Source: JAMQKA01 sp031569985
GTDB taxonomy: Bacteria > Bacteroidota > Rhodothermia > Balneolales > Balneolaceae
Reading direction: 5' to 3'
Assembly (NCBI RefSeq): GCF_031569985.1
Contig: NZ_JAMQKA010000004.1
Location: forward strand, 62,001 to 126,000
Length of the DNA stretch: 64,000 nucleotides
Part shown: positions 44,849 to 54,523 of the stretch, piece after piece
Position numbering within the stretch: position 1 is the first letter of the stretch
How the letters are laid out: each line of letters opens with the position of its first letter
Made by a program: the position numbers and the translations under genes
Notes under the pieces: generated by a model
The model's input: the letters and a program-made list of their open reading frames with translations, nothing else
The model's database searches: none
What the model was told of the DNA's origin: nothing

Positions 44849-44918
44849 AATCACAGATTTTTTCTTTACGCTCCGCTCTGATCCTCTTCCAGGCGGTTAA
44901 CTTTACCTAGGCCGGAAT
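44849..44918 (-). repeat. right inverted repeat arm bracketing the ECF41 cassette
   Basis: Reverse complement ccggcctaggtaaagttaac...gcgtaaagaaaaaatctgtg matches 41829-41896. The remaining gap 44359-45058 contains the partial R3 repeat, a gene remnant and no intact gene. Confidence 0.7.
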
Positions 44919-45058
44919 TCGTAGATTGGTCTTTCTGTAGACTACCTATTTATAGAGGGATCCTACCAGGTTTTTTCCAAAAAGGATATTTAACAACGTA
45001 AATACTTTGCCTGAAAGATTGAATACCCCAGACATTACTGATTACTGATAAAACAAAA

Positions 45059-46228
45059 TCAGGTAAACACATCCTTGATTTTGGAGAAGAATCCTTTGCC
45101 ATCATCTTCTTTGTTTTCGGCGGCAAAATGCTCTTGTCCCCTCAGCGCCTCAACATGCTTCCGCTCTTCTTTGGTGAGGTTACCGGGAATATAGACATTC
45201 ACCCTGATAAACTGGTCGCCGCTGGTGGATCTGTTCAGATTCTGAATGCCTTTGTCCTTCATCCGCAAAAGCTTGCCGGGTTGTGTGCCCTCCTCAATTT
45301 TAATTTTTGCTTTCCCTTTGAGGGTGGGGACTTCCACTTCGGTGCCAAGGATGGCGTCAGGAACACTAAGGACTAAATCGTAATAAATATCGTCACCGTC
45401 ACGCTCAAAGTGCTCGTGCTCTTCCTCTTCAATGAGAACAATCAGGTCGCCGGCTTCTCCTCCACGAATTCCGGCATTTCCCTGCCCTCGCATCGTGATG
45501 TAATTACCTTTGGAAACACCGGCGGGGATACGAACTTTGACAGTCTCTTTCCCTTTGTAGCGGCCTTCCCCGTGGCACTTTGAGCATTTATTCTTGATAA
45601 TCCGTCCTTCGCCGTTACAATCGGGGCATCGCTGCACATTGACCATCTGTCCCAGCATCGTGCGGTGAACCTGCCGGACCTCACCCATACCATTACAGGT
45701 GCTGCAGGTTTCGTAGTCGTTCTCCGTTTCCGCACCGGTACCGTTACACTCGTCGCATTTGACCTGTTTCTTAACCTTAAGCTTTTTCTCGGTGCCAAAG
45801 GCGATCTCTTCAAGCCCCAGCTCGACACGAAGTTTCATATCGGAGCCCGGCTGCCCGGAGGAACGACGTCCCCTGGAGCGACCGCGCCCACCTCCGCTGA
45901 ACTCACCGCCAAAAAAGTCGGAGCCGAAAATCTCGCTAAACCGGCTAAAAATATCTTCAAATCCAACATCCTGGTACTGGCCTCGACCGCCAAATCCACC
46001 ACCCCCATTTACGCCCTGGTGGCCAAATTGGTCGTACTTGGCACGTTGCTGCTCATCACGGAGTACCTCGTAGGCCTCAGAGGCTTCCTTGAATTTCTTC
46101 TCTGCTTCCGGATCATCGGAATTGCGATCCGGGTGGTATTGCATCGCCAGCTTGCGATAGGCTTTTTTAATTTCATCCTGGCTGGCATCCTTGCTAACTC
46201 CAAGAATCTCGTAGTAGTCGCGGGGCAT
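45059..46228 (-). CDS. dnaJ: chaperone DnaJ
   Basis: 389 residues in standard type I order: J domain with YHPDRN, a Gly/Phe-rich and Gly/Arg-rich region (about 75-125, including GGGGFGGRGQ), four zinc-binding CxxCxGxG repeats (CDECNGTG, CSTCNGMG, CPDCNGEG, CSKCHGEG) and the C-terminal substrate-binding domain. It delivers substrates to DnaK and stimulates its ATPase. grpE is 18 bases upstream; dnaK is not in this window, and I saw no CIRCE operator or hrcA gene. Confidence 0.98.
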   Translation of the reverse strand: MPRDYYEILGVSKDASQDEIKKAYRKLAMQYHPDRNSDDPEAEKKFKEASEAYEVLRDEQQRAKYDQFGHQGVNGGGGFGGRGQYQDVGFEDIFSRFSEIFGSDFFGGEFSGGGRGRSRGRRSSGQPGSDMKLRVELGLEEIAFGTEKKLKVKKQVKCDECNGTGAETENDYETCSTCNGMGEVRQVHRTMLGQMVNVQRCPDCNGEGRIIKNKCSKCHGEGRYKGKETVKVRIPAGVSKGNYITMRGQGNAGIRGGEAGDLIVLIEEEEHEHFERDGDDIYYDLVLSVPDAILGTEVEVPTLKGKAKIKIEEGTQPGKLLRMKDKGIQNLNRSTSGDQFIRVNVYIPGNLTKEERKHVEALRGQEHFAAENKEDDGKGFFSKIKDVFT

Positions 46229-46246
46229 ACTAAATTTATCCTTCCC

Positions 46247-46858
46247 TTATTCGCTTACAATTACTTTTGCGTGACGGATGGTTCGGTCGCCCATGCGATA
46301 TCCATTTTCCAGGACTTTCAGCACGACATCGCTGCCAACGCTGTCATCTTCCGGCTTTTGGCTCATCATTGCATCGTGCAAATCCACGTTAAACGGCACC
46401 ATCTCCTCATCGATCCGTTCAACACCATATTTATTCAATACTTCTTCAAACTTGTTGGCGACCAGCTCAACGCCATCCATAAAATTCTCATTAACCTCCG
46501 TCTCATCAAATGCTTTCAGTGTACGCTGCAGATCATCATTGATCGGCAGGAAGTCTTCCAGCGCCTTGGCTTTGGCTGTTTCAAAAAGCTGGGTGCGCTC
46601 ACGCTGAAAACGCTTCCTCACATTCTCCAGTTCAGCCGCTTTCCGAAGATGGTTATCTTTGGCAGTGTCGACCTCATCCTTCAGTTCTTCAATCAACTGG
46701 TCTTGCTCCAGGAGCTTCTCGATAAGCTCTTCCTTTTCGAGCTCCGCATATTCCGTTTCCTCGACAGGTATCTTTTCCTGTTCCTGTGATTGCTGTTCAG
46801 CAGAATCCAATTCCTCATCCTGCTGCTCTTGTTTCACCTTTTCGTTGGTTTCGCTCAT
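46247..46858 (-). CDS. grpE: nucleotide exchange factor GrpE
   Basis: 203 residues: a long charged N-terminal coiled coil (EEELDSAEQQSQEQEKIPVE...) and the C-terminal GrpE domain with VGSDVVLKVLENGYRMGDRTIRHAKVIV. A good ribosome site gaaagga precedes the ATG. It recycles DnaK by promoting ADP release and forms an operon with dnaJ. Confidence 0.97.
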   Translation of the reverse strand: MSETNEKVKQEQQDEELDSAEQQSQEQEKIPVEETEYAELEKEELIEKLLEQDQLIEELKDEVDTAKDNHLRKAAELENVRKRFQRERTQLFETAKAKALEDFLPINDDLQRTLKAFDETEVNENFMDGVELVANKFEEVLNKYGVERIDEEMVPFNVDLHDAMMSQKPEDDSVGSDVVLKVLENGYRMGDRTIRHAKVIVSE

Positions 46859-46981
46859 ATCCTTTCAATTTTAGAAATTCCGTAATCGCTTCGTCAATTG
46901 CTTACCTTTTTATGCAAATAACATGCCACCAACCTAAATGTGACATTTTGCTGTCAAAGTTACGCAATGCTGGATTTTTTA

Positions 46982-47074
46982 GAAGTTAGTAGTTGGATGT
47001 TGGATAATCCATTTCTCTATAATCTCCGGCCTCTAACTTCCAGCTTCCAGCCTCAAACTTCTAACTTCCAACCT
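46982..47074. repeat. short-period intergenic repeat (taacttcca type)
   Basis: ctaacttcca-like words recur (47033-47042, 47061-47070) with cagcttccag between, and the inverse gaagttag...agttggatgttgg occurs at 46982-47002, so the segment can fold back. It separates grpE from the VOC gene; no coding potential. Confidence 0.45.
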
Positions 47075-47075
47075 T

Positions 47076-47468
47076 TTACTCATCGTCTTCTTCGTAAAAA
47101 ACTTCGATCATATTACCATCGGGATCAGAGATAAAAACAAAACGTCCTCTTTTTCGGTTCGCGGGACCACTCAAAATGCTGACCTCCTGTTCTCTGAAAT
47201 ACTCTGCCAGCTCATCCACTTCGTCGGGAGAATCCACATAAAAACCGAAATGATCAACGCGGTAATCGCGCGAGCTGGGATCATAGCTTGTTTCTGCCTC
47301 TACCAGTACCAGGGTATCCTCATCTCCAACCTGGTAGACCGCCATGCTTTTTCCCATCTTGCGGAGCAGTTCAAAACCCAGAACCTCTCCGTAAAACTCT
47401 TCCGCTTTTTCGATGTCATTAACCCTGATAGTGATGTGATTAAGTCCCGATGGATTGAATTTTGCCAT
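47076..47468 (-). CDS. VOC/glyoxalase-like metalloenzyme family protein
   Basis: 130 residues, one vicinal-oxygen-chelate domain: GLNHITIRVNDIEKAEEFYGEVLGFELLRK at the N-terminus and DGNMIEVFYEE at the end, with metal ligands expected at the first His and last Glu. Single-domain members dimerise and include fosfomycin-resistance-like, methylmalonyl-CoA epimerase-like and glyoxalase enzymes; substrate unclear. Upstream is a 198-base divergent gap to rsmI. Confidence 0.85.
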   Translation of the reverse strand: MAKFNPSGLNHITIRVNDIEKAEEFYGEVLGFELLRKMGKSMAVYQVGDEDTLVLVEAETSYDPSSRDYRVDHFGFYVDSPDEVDELAEYFREQEVSILSGPANRKRGRFVFISDPDGNMIEVFYEEDDE

Positions 47469-47666
47469 GTTGTTGCGTTTAGTCTGCGAAGTTAATTAAA
47501 GATTTTGTCGTGACGGGTGAGCTCACTAGTCATGAGAAAATACAATGTTTATCGACATATAATTCGATCACCCGTTCAATGTCGTTAATTCACTCATTAA
47601 CAGCCCTGATAATAACGTTTTTAGCTGTTATCTTCATCCAGATCTTAAACTCAAGACTGACCAGCA

Positions 47667-48350
47667 GTGGCTACACTTTATATCGTTGCAACACCTATTG
47701 GAAACCTGGATGACTTCTCTCCCCGGGCGGTGGAGGTCCTGAAATCTGTTTCCTACATCGCCTGTGAGGATACTCGGAGTTCAGGCATTCTCCTGAAAGA
47801 ATACGGTATTGATACACCTACGTTCTCATTTCATCAGCACAACGAACATCAGAAAGTGGACTACCTGGTTCAACTTTTGGATGCGAACCAACCGGTAGCG
47901 TTGATTTCTGATGCAGGCATGCCGGGTATCTCTGATCCCGGGTTCCTGGCCGTGCGCGAGGCATATCAATATGGGCACAAAGTCACTGTTATCCCGGGAC
48001 CCGATGCCGCCACGACGGCAGTTGTGGCAAGCGGATTGCCATGTGATCGCTACGTTTATGAAGGATTTCTTCCCCATAAGAAGGGGCGGCAAAAGCGGTT
48101 GAAACAACTATCTGCCGAAGAACGAACGATCATCTTCTATGAAAGCCCGTATCGTGTGATCAAGTTGCTGGAAGAGTTGAATGAACATTTTGATCCAGGC
48201 CAATGGGCAGCCGTATGCCGGGAGCTGACAAAAAAATTTGAAGAAGTTGTCAGGGGTAGCCTGTCAGAATTACTCACCGAGTTTGAAAGCCGCGATGAAC
48301 TAAAAGGTGAATTTGTGATCGTTGTAGCGCCGAAAGGATATGATGAATAA
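47667..48350 (+). CDS. rsmI: 16S rRNA (cytidine1402-2'-O)-methyltransferase RsmI
   Basis: 227 residues starting at GTG. The tetrapyrrole-methylase fold opens with LYIVATPIGNLDDFSPRA and includes CEDTRSSGILL, LISDAGMPGISDPG and ERTIIFYESPYRVIKLLEEL, hallmark RsmI motifs. It 2'-O-methylates C1402 of 16S rRNA at the ribosomal P-site. It overlaps lnt by 11 bases, so translation is coupled. Confidence 0.96.
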   Translation: MATLYIVATPIGNLDDFSPRAVEVLKSVSYIACEDTRSSGILLKEYGIDTPTFSFHQHNEHQKVDYLVQLLDANQPVALISDAGMPGISDPGFLAVREAYQYGHKVTVIPGPDAATTAVVASGLPCDRYVYEGFLPHKKGRQKRLKQLSAEERTIIFYESPYRVIKLLEELNEHFDPGQWAAVCRELTKKFEEVVRGSLSELLTEFESRDELKGEFVIVVAPKGYDE

Positions 48351-49917
48351 ACTAAATTCCATCTCTTCAAATTTATGGTCTAACAAATGGGCGCTGAGTA
48401 TCCTGTCCGGTTTGCTTCTGGGCCTGAGCTATCCCCCCGTGCCCTTCCCGTTTTTGATATTCCCGGCCTGGATTCTGCTTTTTCGCCTCTTAGAGCTCAC
48501 CGAGACCAATCGCGGTGCGGCTTACTGGAGTTACATTTCATTTGTAATATGGAACCTGATCACTACCTATTGGCTGATGTTGGCCACAGTGGCGGGGGGC
48601 ATAGCGGCGATTCTGGCCAACTCTGCGGTCATGACCATCCCGATTGTTTTTCAGCGGCAGTTTCAAAAGAAGCTGAAGTCACCCTGGCTCATCGCCCTGT
48701 TACAGGCCGCGGCATGGATCAGCTATGAGTTTTTGCATCACAATTGGGACCTGGCCTGGCCCTGGTTGTCACTTGGCAATGCGTGGTCTAACGTACCGGG
48801 ACTGGTGCAATATATTTCCCTGACCGGCTACTGGAGCATCTCATTTTGGGTCTTGGTTACGGCCAGCCTGGCCTGGCAGGCGGTCAAAACTTCGGATAGA
48901 CGTCTTGCCCTCGGGGCTGTGGCGGTGGTATTGCTGTTTCCCGCAGTCTCGCTCGTCCAGTATTACAGCACATCATTTTCGTCTGACAAAAAGATTGAAG
49001 CTGTGGTGGCACAGCCTAATTTTGACACCTATCAAACCTACGGGGGCTATGGAAATGTATTTGACACGCAGCAAGTGCTATACAATCTCTCCGACTCTGT
49101 CCGCACCGACTCCACCGACCTGGTGCTTTGGCCCGAAAACGCCGTGCGGGGATCATTGACCTCCCGCGAAATTTCCGGTTCCACGACGCTACGGGTAAAA
49201 AATAATCTCAGCCAGAGGGCAAAAGAATGGGATTTAACCCTTATTACCGGGACAACATACTTTGAATACTTTTATGATGAGAAGATGCCGCCGCTTGTCC
49301 GGAATCCCGAAACGGATCCTTTTCTATACTACAATGCGGCGTTGAGTTTTTACCCCGATCAAAAATATGAGGTATATCGGAAGTATAACCTCGTTCCGAT
49401 TGTGGAGCGCGTTCCTTTTGTACAATTCCTAAACGCGATCGACATTTTGGGGTGGGTGAATTGGCGTGACGCGCAGGGATATGGCAAAGGCACTAAGCCA
49501 CAACAATTCCGGGTCGATGGCACCCAGACCCCGGCACTTGTGTGTTACGATTCAGTGTTCCCAAACTGGGTTCGCCAGTATGTTAGCCAGGGTTCCGGTT
49601 TTATCAGCATCATAACCAATGACGGATGGTGGGGCAATACCAGTGGACATCACCAGCATTTTGCGTATGCCCGACTGCGGGCGATAGAATTCCGGCGCTG
49701 GATTGTGCGAAGTGCGAACAACGGAATTTCCGGCATCATTAATCCCCATGGGAATATCGAGGTAAAAACAAATTATTGGAAGAAAACCGCATTCCGTTAT
49801 GATGTGCCCGTGCTGGAGGAACAAACACTCTACACGCGCTGGGGCGATTGGTTTCCCATCACAATGGTTGCGATGACAGCGTTTGGTTTTGGACTTATCC
49901 TGGTTCGCAAAAAATAG
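48340..49917 (+). CDS. lnt: apolipoprotein N-acyltransferase
   Basis: 525 residues: about six N-terminal transmembrane helices, then a nitrilase-like periplasmic domain with the catalytic triad Glu266 (LVLWPENAV), Lys348 (RKYNLVPIVERVP) and Cys402 (LVCYDSVF), and a last helix. It adds the third acyl chain to lipoproteins, fitting the many lipoprotein leaders in this window. A second ATG three bases downstream is possible. Confidence 0.96.
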   Translation: MMNKLNSISSNLWSNKWALSILSGLLLGLSYPPVPFPFLIFPAWILLFRLLELTETNRGAAYWSYISFVIWNLITTYWLMLATVAGGIAAILANSAVMTIPIVFQRQFQKKLKSPWLIALLQAAAWISYEFLHHNWDLAWPWLSLGNAWSNVPGLVQYISLTGYWSISFWVLVTASLAWQAVKTSDRRLALGAVAVVLLFPAVSLVQYYSTSFSSDKKIEAVVAQPNFDTYQTYGGYGNVFDTQQVLYNLSDSVRTDSTDLVLWPENAVRGSLTSREISGSTTLRVKNNLSQRAKEWDLTLITGTTYFEYFYDEKMPPLVRNPETDPFLYYNAALSFYPDQKYEVYRKYNLVPIVERVPFVQFLNAIDILGWVNWRDAQGYGKGTKPQQFRVDGTQTPALVCYDSVFPNWVRQYVSQGSGFISIITNDGWWGNTSGHHQHFAYARLRAIEFRRWIVRSANNGISGIINPHGNIEVKTNYWKKTAFRYDVPVLEEQTLYTRWGDWFPITMVAMTAFGFGLILVRKK

Positions 49918-50030
49918 TTCGGCTCTAGAGGGGTTAATATTCAGCCCTCGGTTCCCCTACCTCACTCCCGGGTGCTGTGTATAAAAGTTCGTACCAAATA
50001 AACGTTTTTCCTCAAAAAATGCTTTCGTAA

Positions 50031-50065
50031 GGAAAAACTAGTCATATCCGCATTTTTCTGTGTAT
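50031..50065 (+). promoter_or_regulatory. conserved upstream motif of the FecI-like sigma operon
   Basis: ggaaaaactagtcat then 14 bases then gtgtat. The same arrangement (aaaaaactagtcat-N15-gtgtat) precedes the FAS1 gene at 54447-54482. Position and shared text suggest an ECF promoter used by the sigma factor encoded just downstream. The gtgtat block ends 12 bases before the ATG, so transcripts from it would have almost no leader. Confidence 0.55.
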
Positions 50066-50076
50066 TAAGGCCAAGT

Positions 50077-50646
50077 ATGGAATCCGTATCAGAACAACAA
50101 TTTTCGGAATGGGCAGCCAGATTGAGCAGGTCGGATGAAAAAGCCCTGGATGAACTCTTCGATAAAACATTTGAAGTATATGTGAAATTCGCCTGGCGAT
50201 TCACCAAGGATAAATCATCTGCCGTCGATATCGTACAAAATAGCTTTATAAAGCTTTGGCAAATACGGGCTGATCTCGATCCTTCCCAATCGCTGAAAAC
50301 ATATATCTATCGCATGGTTAAAAATAATGCATTGAACTATTTGCGTGATAATCGACAGCACTCGCTCCAGGTTGATGAACTGCAATTGGCTGATCCCGAT
50401 GCCGGCATATCGGAACCGTCGGAAGAAAATCCACTGGCCGAACATCTAAAAAAGTGGGTCGAAGATCTGCCCAAACGGCAACAACAGGTTTTCGAACTGA
50501 GCAGATACGATGGACTAACGCACGAAGAAATTGCAGGTGTATTACAAATCGCTCCACGAACTGTCAATAACCATATGGTTGCCGCTCTGAATACGCTCAA
50601 AGATAACTATGAGAACTACAGGCAACGCAGGAAAAATATAGCATGA
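50077..50646 (+). CDS. FecI-like ECF RNA polymerase sigma factor
   Basis: 189 residues: region 2 (FDKTFEVYVKFAWRFTKDKSSAVDIVQNSFIKLW, about 28-61) and region 4 (LPKRQQQVFELSRYDGLTHEEIAGVLQIAPRTVNNHM, about 131-167). It matches the Bacteroidota sigma factors that work with FecR and a TonB receptor. Its stop overlaps the FecR start (ATGA). Transcription is probably from the motif at 50031-50065. Confidence 0.95.
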   Translation: MESVSEQQFSEWAARLSRSDEKALDELFDKTFEVYVKFAWRFTKDKSSAVDIVQNSFIKLWQIRADLDPSQSLKTYIYRMVKNNALNYLRDNRQHSLQVDELQLADPDAGISEPSEENPLAEHLKKWVEDLPKRQQQVFELSRYDGLTHEEIAGVLQIAPRTVNNHMVAALNTLKDNYENYRQRRKNIA

Positions 50647-51602
50647 ACAAGAAAAACAATATATCAGAAATCCTCAGCTACTGGCTGAAGAAAATTGATC
50701 CCAAGGACCGGTCTGCGGTAAAAAAGTTGTGGGATGAGGCCGAAGATATTGATGAGACTGATGAGCTTACGATCACCAAGGAAGATAAAGCCAGCGCTTT
50801 AGCTCACATTAAAAACGAACTAAATCTCACGCAGGTAGATGAAACGCAAACTGAGGATAGAGATGCCACCATTTTTACACTGAATTGGCGGTGGGTTGCA
50901 ACAGCGGCCACCATCCTCCTGGCGGCTGGAATATCATATTTATTTATTCCCATCAGAGAAGTAGCACCATATGGACAACAAAAGACCGTATATCTTTCAG
51001 ATGACACACGAGTTTTACTCAACAGCGGGAGTTCAGTGAGTTATAATCGACTTTACGGGGTTATCAATCGCAGTACCACCCTGGAGGGGGAGGCTTTTTT
51101 TGAAGTACAATCAGGCGAAGTTCCCTTTACCGTTGAGACATTCAATGCAGAAATACATGTTCTGGGCACCAAATTCAACGTTCGCTCCTGGGGAACAGAA
51201 CCGGGTTCAGAAACAACTGTCACACTCACAGAAGGGAAACTTGCGTTTCAGTCACTTACCGCACCTGGCAGCGCTATCATCCTCAATCCCGGTGAACAAA
51301 GTTCTCTTTCGCTGAATCAAAGTGTGCCCACCGAACCCGACAATACGTCTCTCGAAAATACACTCTCCTGGATGGAGAACCGGTTCATGTTCGAAAACCG
51401 TCCGCTTTACCAGATTATTCCCGAGCTTGAACGGCGATTTAATATATCCATCGACGTACGGGCAGACAGAATTATGAATGACTCCCTGACTATCTACTAC
51501 TCCAACCAGGTAAAGGCCGAGGAGATCATCAAGGATATCTGCCTGAGCCAGGGCGTCACATACCGAGCGATGAACAATGGATTTGTGATAGAAAATCGAT
51601 AA
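50643..51602 (+). CDS. FecR-family anti-sigma regulator with DUF4974 domain
   Basis: 319 residues. A cytoplasmic N-terminal part, one transmembrane helix (about residues 80-101, WRWVATAATILLAAGISYLF), a periplasmic FecR domain (YLSDDTRVLLNSGSSVSYNR to LTEGKLAF) and a C-terminal STN-like DUF4974 domain (from about 245). It senses the loaded TonB receptor and releases the sigma factor. Overlaps the sigma gene by four bases; the receptor starts 13 bases downstream. Confidence 0.95.
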   Translation: MNKKNNISEILSYWLKKIDPKDRSAVKKLWDEAEDIDETDELTITKEDKASALAHIKNELNLTQVDETQTEDRDATIFTLNWRWVATAATILLAAGISYLFIPIREVAPYGQQKTVYLSDDTRVLLNSGSSVSYNRLYGVINRSTTLEGEAFFEVQSGEVPFTVETFNAEIHVLGTKFNVRSWGTEPGSETTVTLTEGKLAFQSLTAPGSAIILNPGEQSSLSLNQSVPTEPDNTSLENTLSWMENRFMFENRPLYQIIPELERRFNISIDVRADRIMNDSLTIYYSNQVKAEEIIKDICLSQGVTYRAMNNGFVIENR

Positions 51603-51615
51603 TAGATACTAACAT

Positions 51616-54405
51616 ATGAGAATAAGGGACGGAATATTTTTAGCAATTCTATTCATCTTGCTATTCGCCGGCAGAGCAATGGGTCAGGATGCCAACAATC
51701 CCGGAGCCGACCGATATACCCTTATATTTCAAGGTATCCCCATTGAACAGGCGTTGAAGGATCTTGTTGAGACCACAAAAATCGATCTCATCTACAATCC
51801 AAACCTACTACGTGATCAACAGGTATTCAGTATCTCAAAGCAAAAAAAGCCGGAAGAGGTACTTTCTGATATATTAAATGGAACAAAACTGGATTACGTC
51901 CTGCTCTCCTCCGGTACTTTTTTGATTATCGAATCTGCCAATACTCCATCCAAATATGGAAGTTTTGCTGGAACCGTATACGACAAATCCACAGGGGAAC
52001 CACTTGACGGGGCAAATGTGTTAATTGCTGACGCTTCCACCGGTACCTCGACAAACCGTTCCGGTAGATTTTCGATTGCCCCCCTTCTTTCTGGGCAATA
52101 CGAGGTCACTATAACCTACGTAGGATACCAGGCGATACGTGACACCGTTTGGATACCAATGCAATCCAGTAATCCCCAAAATTTTTACCTTGAGGCACGA
52201 CCTGTTTTCATTGAGCCTCTGATTGTCTCAAGCATTCAGCCACGCTTGCCATATTACGGGGCAAGCGGTGAAGAAGTAACTGACCTAACCGGCAGCCGCG
52301 GATCTTATACCGGCACTCCCGATGCTATCCGAAGCATCAATGCTGTGATGGGTACTAATTTCAGCCTTTCGGTGGCTGATCTCCATCTGCAGGGTGGGGC
52401 CGCAGGCGACCACAAAGTGCTGTTGGATGGTACCCCGGTCTATAATCCCGTGAGCCTGGGGCGCCTGACGGGTGCTTTTAGTCCTTATGCATTAGAAAAA
52501 ATCACCATCCACAAAGCGGGTTTTGGCGTAGAGGTGGGAAGCCAATTATCGGGTATCATTGAAGTAAAACAGGATCTTGCAGATCATTCCGAGAATACCA
52601 TCACCGCGCAGGCCGATCCATTAAATGTGAACGCAAGGATTGATCTCGCAACCGACCTGTCCGAGCAGGTGACGCTTAAAACGATGGTAGCAGGACGAAG
52701 TAATATCTGGCAATGGTATCAAAAACCATCCCTGGACGGAACTCTTGAGCAATGGGACCGCCTGGATCCGCTGCTGATCGAAAACCTTCTGGAAAACACC
52801 TCGGTAGCCTCAAATTTCAGGGCGTTATTCCATGACTCCGACATCCGGTTCTATGATCTGCACATGAAAAACGAACTCCGGTTTAACGAGTTTCACTCAA
52901 CATCACTGAGCTTGTATCAAGGCAAGAACTACCTGCAAACTCAGCTACTCTCCCATAACGACAACGCGGAGTCTGACGTACCCGATTTTATGTATACGCA
53001 GGATGGATATGACTGGCTCAACACGGTGGGTACCCTGCAGCACGACTGGCTTATCAGTTCCCGGCTTAACGCCTCCTTTAAAACCTCGTTAACAAGCCAC
53101 CGCTCCACACACCACTTTGCGATGGCCAACAGCGATGAATTGAATACTGTTCCAGCCAATCCCGACCAGGCTTTAGCCAGGCTACGTGATGCCGTTGATG
53201 GCCAGGCGCACAGCGGTGATCAAAACAAGCTTACAGAAGCGAGCGTCGAAGCCCGTTTTGATTACAGCCTGCATCGCCACCACACGCTCGATTTTGGATT
53301 GGAGTCCAAGTTCGTTGATTACGCTTTTAGTCTCTCAGACCCATTCTATCATCCCACTTCTACTGCGGGGAGACAGTTCATGCTTAGCGGTTTTTTGGAC
53401 GATGAGATCGCCCTAGGTTACCAGACCAATTTCAAAGCTGGAACTCGTTTCACATACATTCCCAGTATTCGACAACTCTTTGCTGAACCGCGATTATCAC
53501 TCCAGTATGATACGCCCGAAACCAGTTTGGGCTATTTTTCAGCTAAAATTTCGACCGGTATCTACAGGCAATTCATCAATCAATTTGATGTCACTAGTGT
53601 GGGACCGAGTGCCATCGTCCCATCCAATCGTTTCTGGGTACCTGCCGACTACAGTACGGATGTGCCAAAAGCGTATCATATAAATTCAGAACTCCTGCTT
53701 GAACCGACAGAGCATCTGGCCCTGCGCTGGGAGGGATATTATAAATGGCATCCAAAAATCCTGGCGCTCGATTACCATGCCCTGCTCCAGACTCCCGATT
53801 CTCCCACTGATCATTTCGAGGATCAAAACAATTTCATCGTCACAGGCAAAAGTTATACCTATGGTACCGGATTAAGCATTTCCCAATTTTTTGAATCCCT
53901 GCAGGCGGAAATGACCCTCTCCTACCAGTATATGCTGGCAAAGCAGCGAATTCCCAACCGTTTTGATGACAATTATGTAGAAACGCCCTGGAATCATCCT
54001 CATAAACTTTCCGCCGGGTTGAACTGGAATATTACAGGCGGGCTCACTACAACGGTGCGCTGGCAAAGCATATGGGGACGAGCCTGGGCGTTCAAAAGAG
54101 CCTATTATGACTACCTTACGATTCATCAAAACCAGTCAAAATTTGGTCCATATAACGTAACCTCTCCTTCTGACGACACACTTTCACCATTTCATCAGCT
54201 CGACCTGGGGCTAAGCTACGGCCATTCATTCGGGGAATCATCAATGCGAATTCAGGTCGATTTGATAAACCTGCTGAACCGAAAGAATGTACTCGAGAAC
54301 CAGATTGTTCCACAACCCACAACTGGTACCGGCACTGAATATGGCATCCAGGAACGGAAATTGCCCGGTTTTACCCCTTCCGTTAGTATAGAACTCTTCT
54401 TTTGA
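51616..54405 (+). CDS. STN-domain TonB-dependent outer-membrane transducer/receptor
   Basis: 929 residues. Signal peptide ending in AMGQ (about residue 24), STN signalling domain (30-105, PIEQALKDLVETTKIDLIYNP), carboxypeptidase-regulatory-like domain (about 118-190, GTVYDKSTGEPLDGANVLIA), plug (about 215-320, RSINAVMGTNFSLSV, LHLQGGAAGDHKVLLDG) and a barrel ending in SIELFF. The STN domain couples ligand binding to FecR. No SusD-like gene follows; instead the next gene is a five-domain FAS1 lipoprotein. Ligand unknown; polysaccharide or siderophore uptake are both possible. Confidence 0.93.
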   Translation: MRIRDGIFLAILFILLFAGRAMGQDANNPGADRYTLIFQGIPIEQALKDLVETTKIDLIYNPNLLRDQQVFSISKQKKPEEVLSDILNGTKLDYVLLSSGTFLIIESANTPSKYGSFAGTVYDKSTGEPLDGANVLIADASTGTSTNRSGRFSIAPLLSGQYEVTITYVGYQAIRDTVWIPMQSSNPQNFYLEARPVFIEPLIVSSIQPRLPYYGASGEEVTDLTGSRGSYTGTPDAIRSINAVMGTNFSLSVADLHLQGGAAGDHKVLLDGTPVYNPVSLGRLTGAFSPYALEKITIHKAGFGVEVGSQLSGIIEVKQDLADHSENTITAQADPLNVNARIDLATDLSEQVTLKTMVAGRSNIWQWYQKPSLDGTLEQWDRLDPLLIENLLENTSVASNFRALFHDSDIRFYDLHMKNELRFNEFHSTSLSLYQGKNYLQTQLLSHNDNAESDVPDFMYTQDGYDWLNTVGTLQHDWLISSRLNASFKTSLTSHRSTHHFAMANSDELNTVPANPDQALARLRDAVDGQAHSGDQNKLTEASVEARFDYSLHRHHTLDFGLESKFVDYAFSLSDPFYHPTSTAGRQFMLSGFLDDEIALGYQTNFKAGTRFTYIPSIRQLFAEPRLSLQYDTPETSLGYFSAKISTGIYRQFINQFDVTSVGPSAIVPSNRFWVPADYSTDVPKAYHINSELLLEPTEHLALRWEGYYKWHPKILALDYHALLQTPDSPTDHFEDQNNFIVTGKSYTYGTGLSISQFFESLQAEMTLSYQYMLAKQRIPNRFDDNYVETPWNHPHKLSAGLNWNITGGLTTTVRWQSIWGRAWAFKRAYYDYLTIHQNQSKFGPYNVTSPSDDTLSPFHQLDLGLSYGHSFGESSMRIQVDLINLLNRKNVLENQIVPQPTTGTGTEYGIQERKLPGFTPSVSIELFF

Positions 54406-54446
54406 GTCCGTATAGCTCTTGCAAATACACTCTTTAAATTTTTTTA

Positions 54447-54482
54447 GAAAAAACTAGTCATCCCTCCGATTCACCCGTGTAT
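54447..54482 (+). promoter_or_regulatory. second copy of the FecI-operon upstream motif, before the FAS1 gene
   Basis: gaaaaaactagtcat (54447-54461), 15 bases, gtgtat (54477-54482). It matches the motif upstream of the sigma gene and precedes the FAS1 ATG by 41 bases, a usual promoter distance. Confidence 0.55.
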
Positions 54483-54523
54483 GTACCCTGTAATTTAACC
54501 TCAATAAAATCAACAAGGTACAT

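Noticed and set aside
45665..46789. 374-codon plus-strand frame across dnaJ and grpE
   Set aside because: Crosses two clear genes on the other strand; no recognisable domains.
47525..47533. actagtcat upstream of rsmI, as a third copy of the FecI-type motif
   Set aside because: Lacks the preceding GAAAAA run and a GTGTAT block at the right distance.
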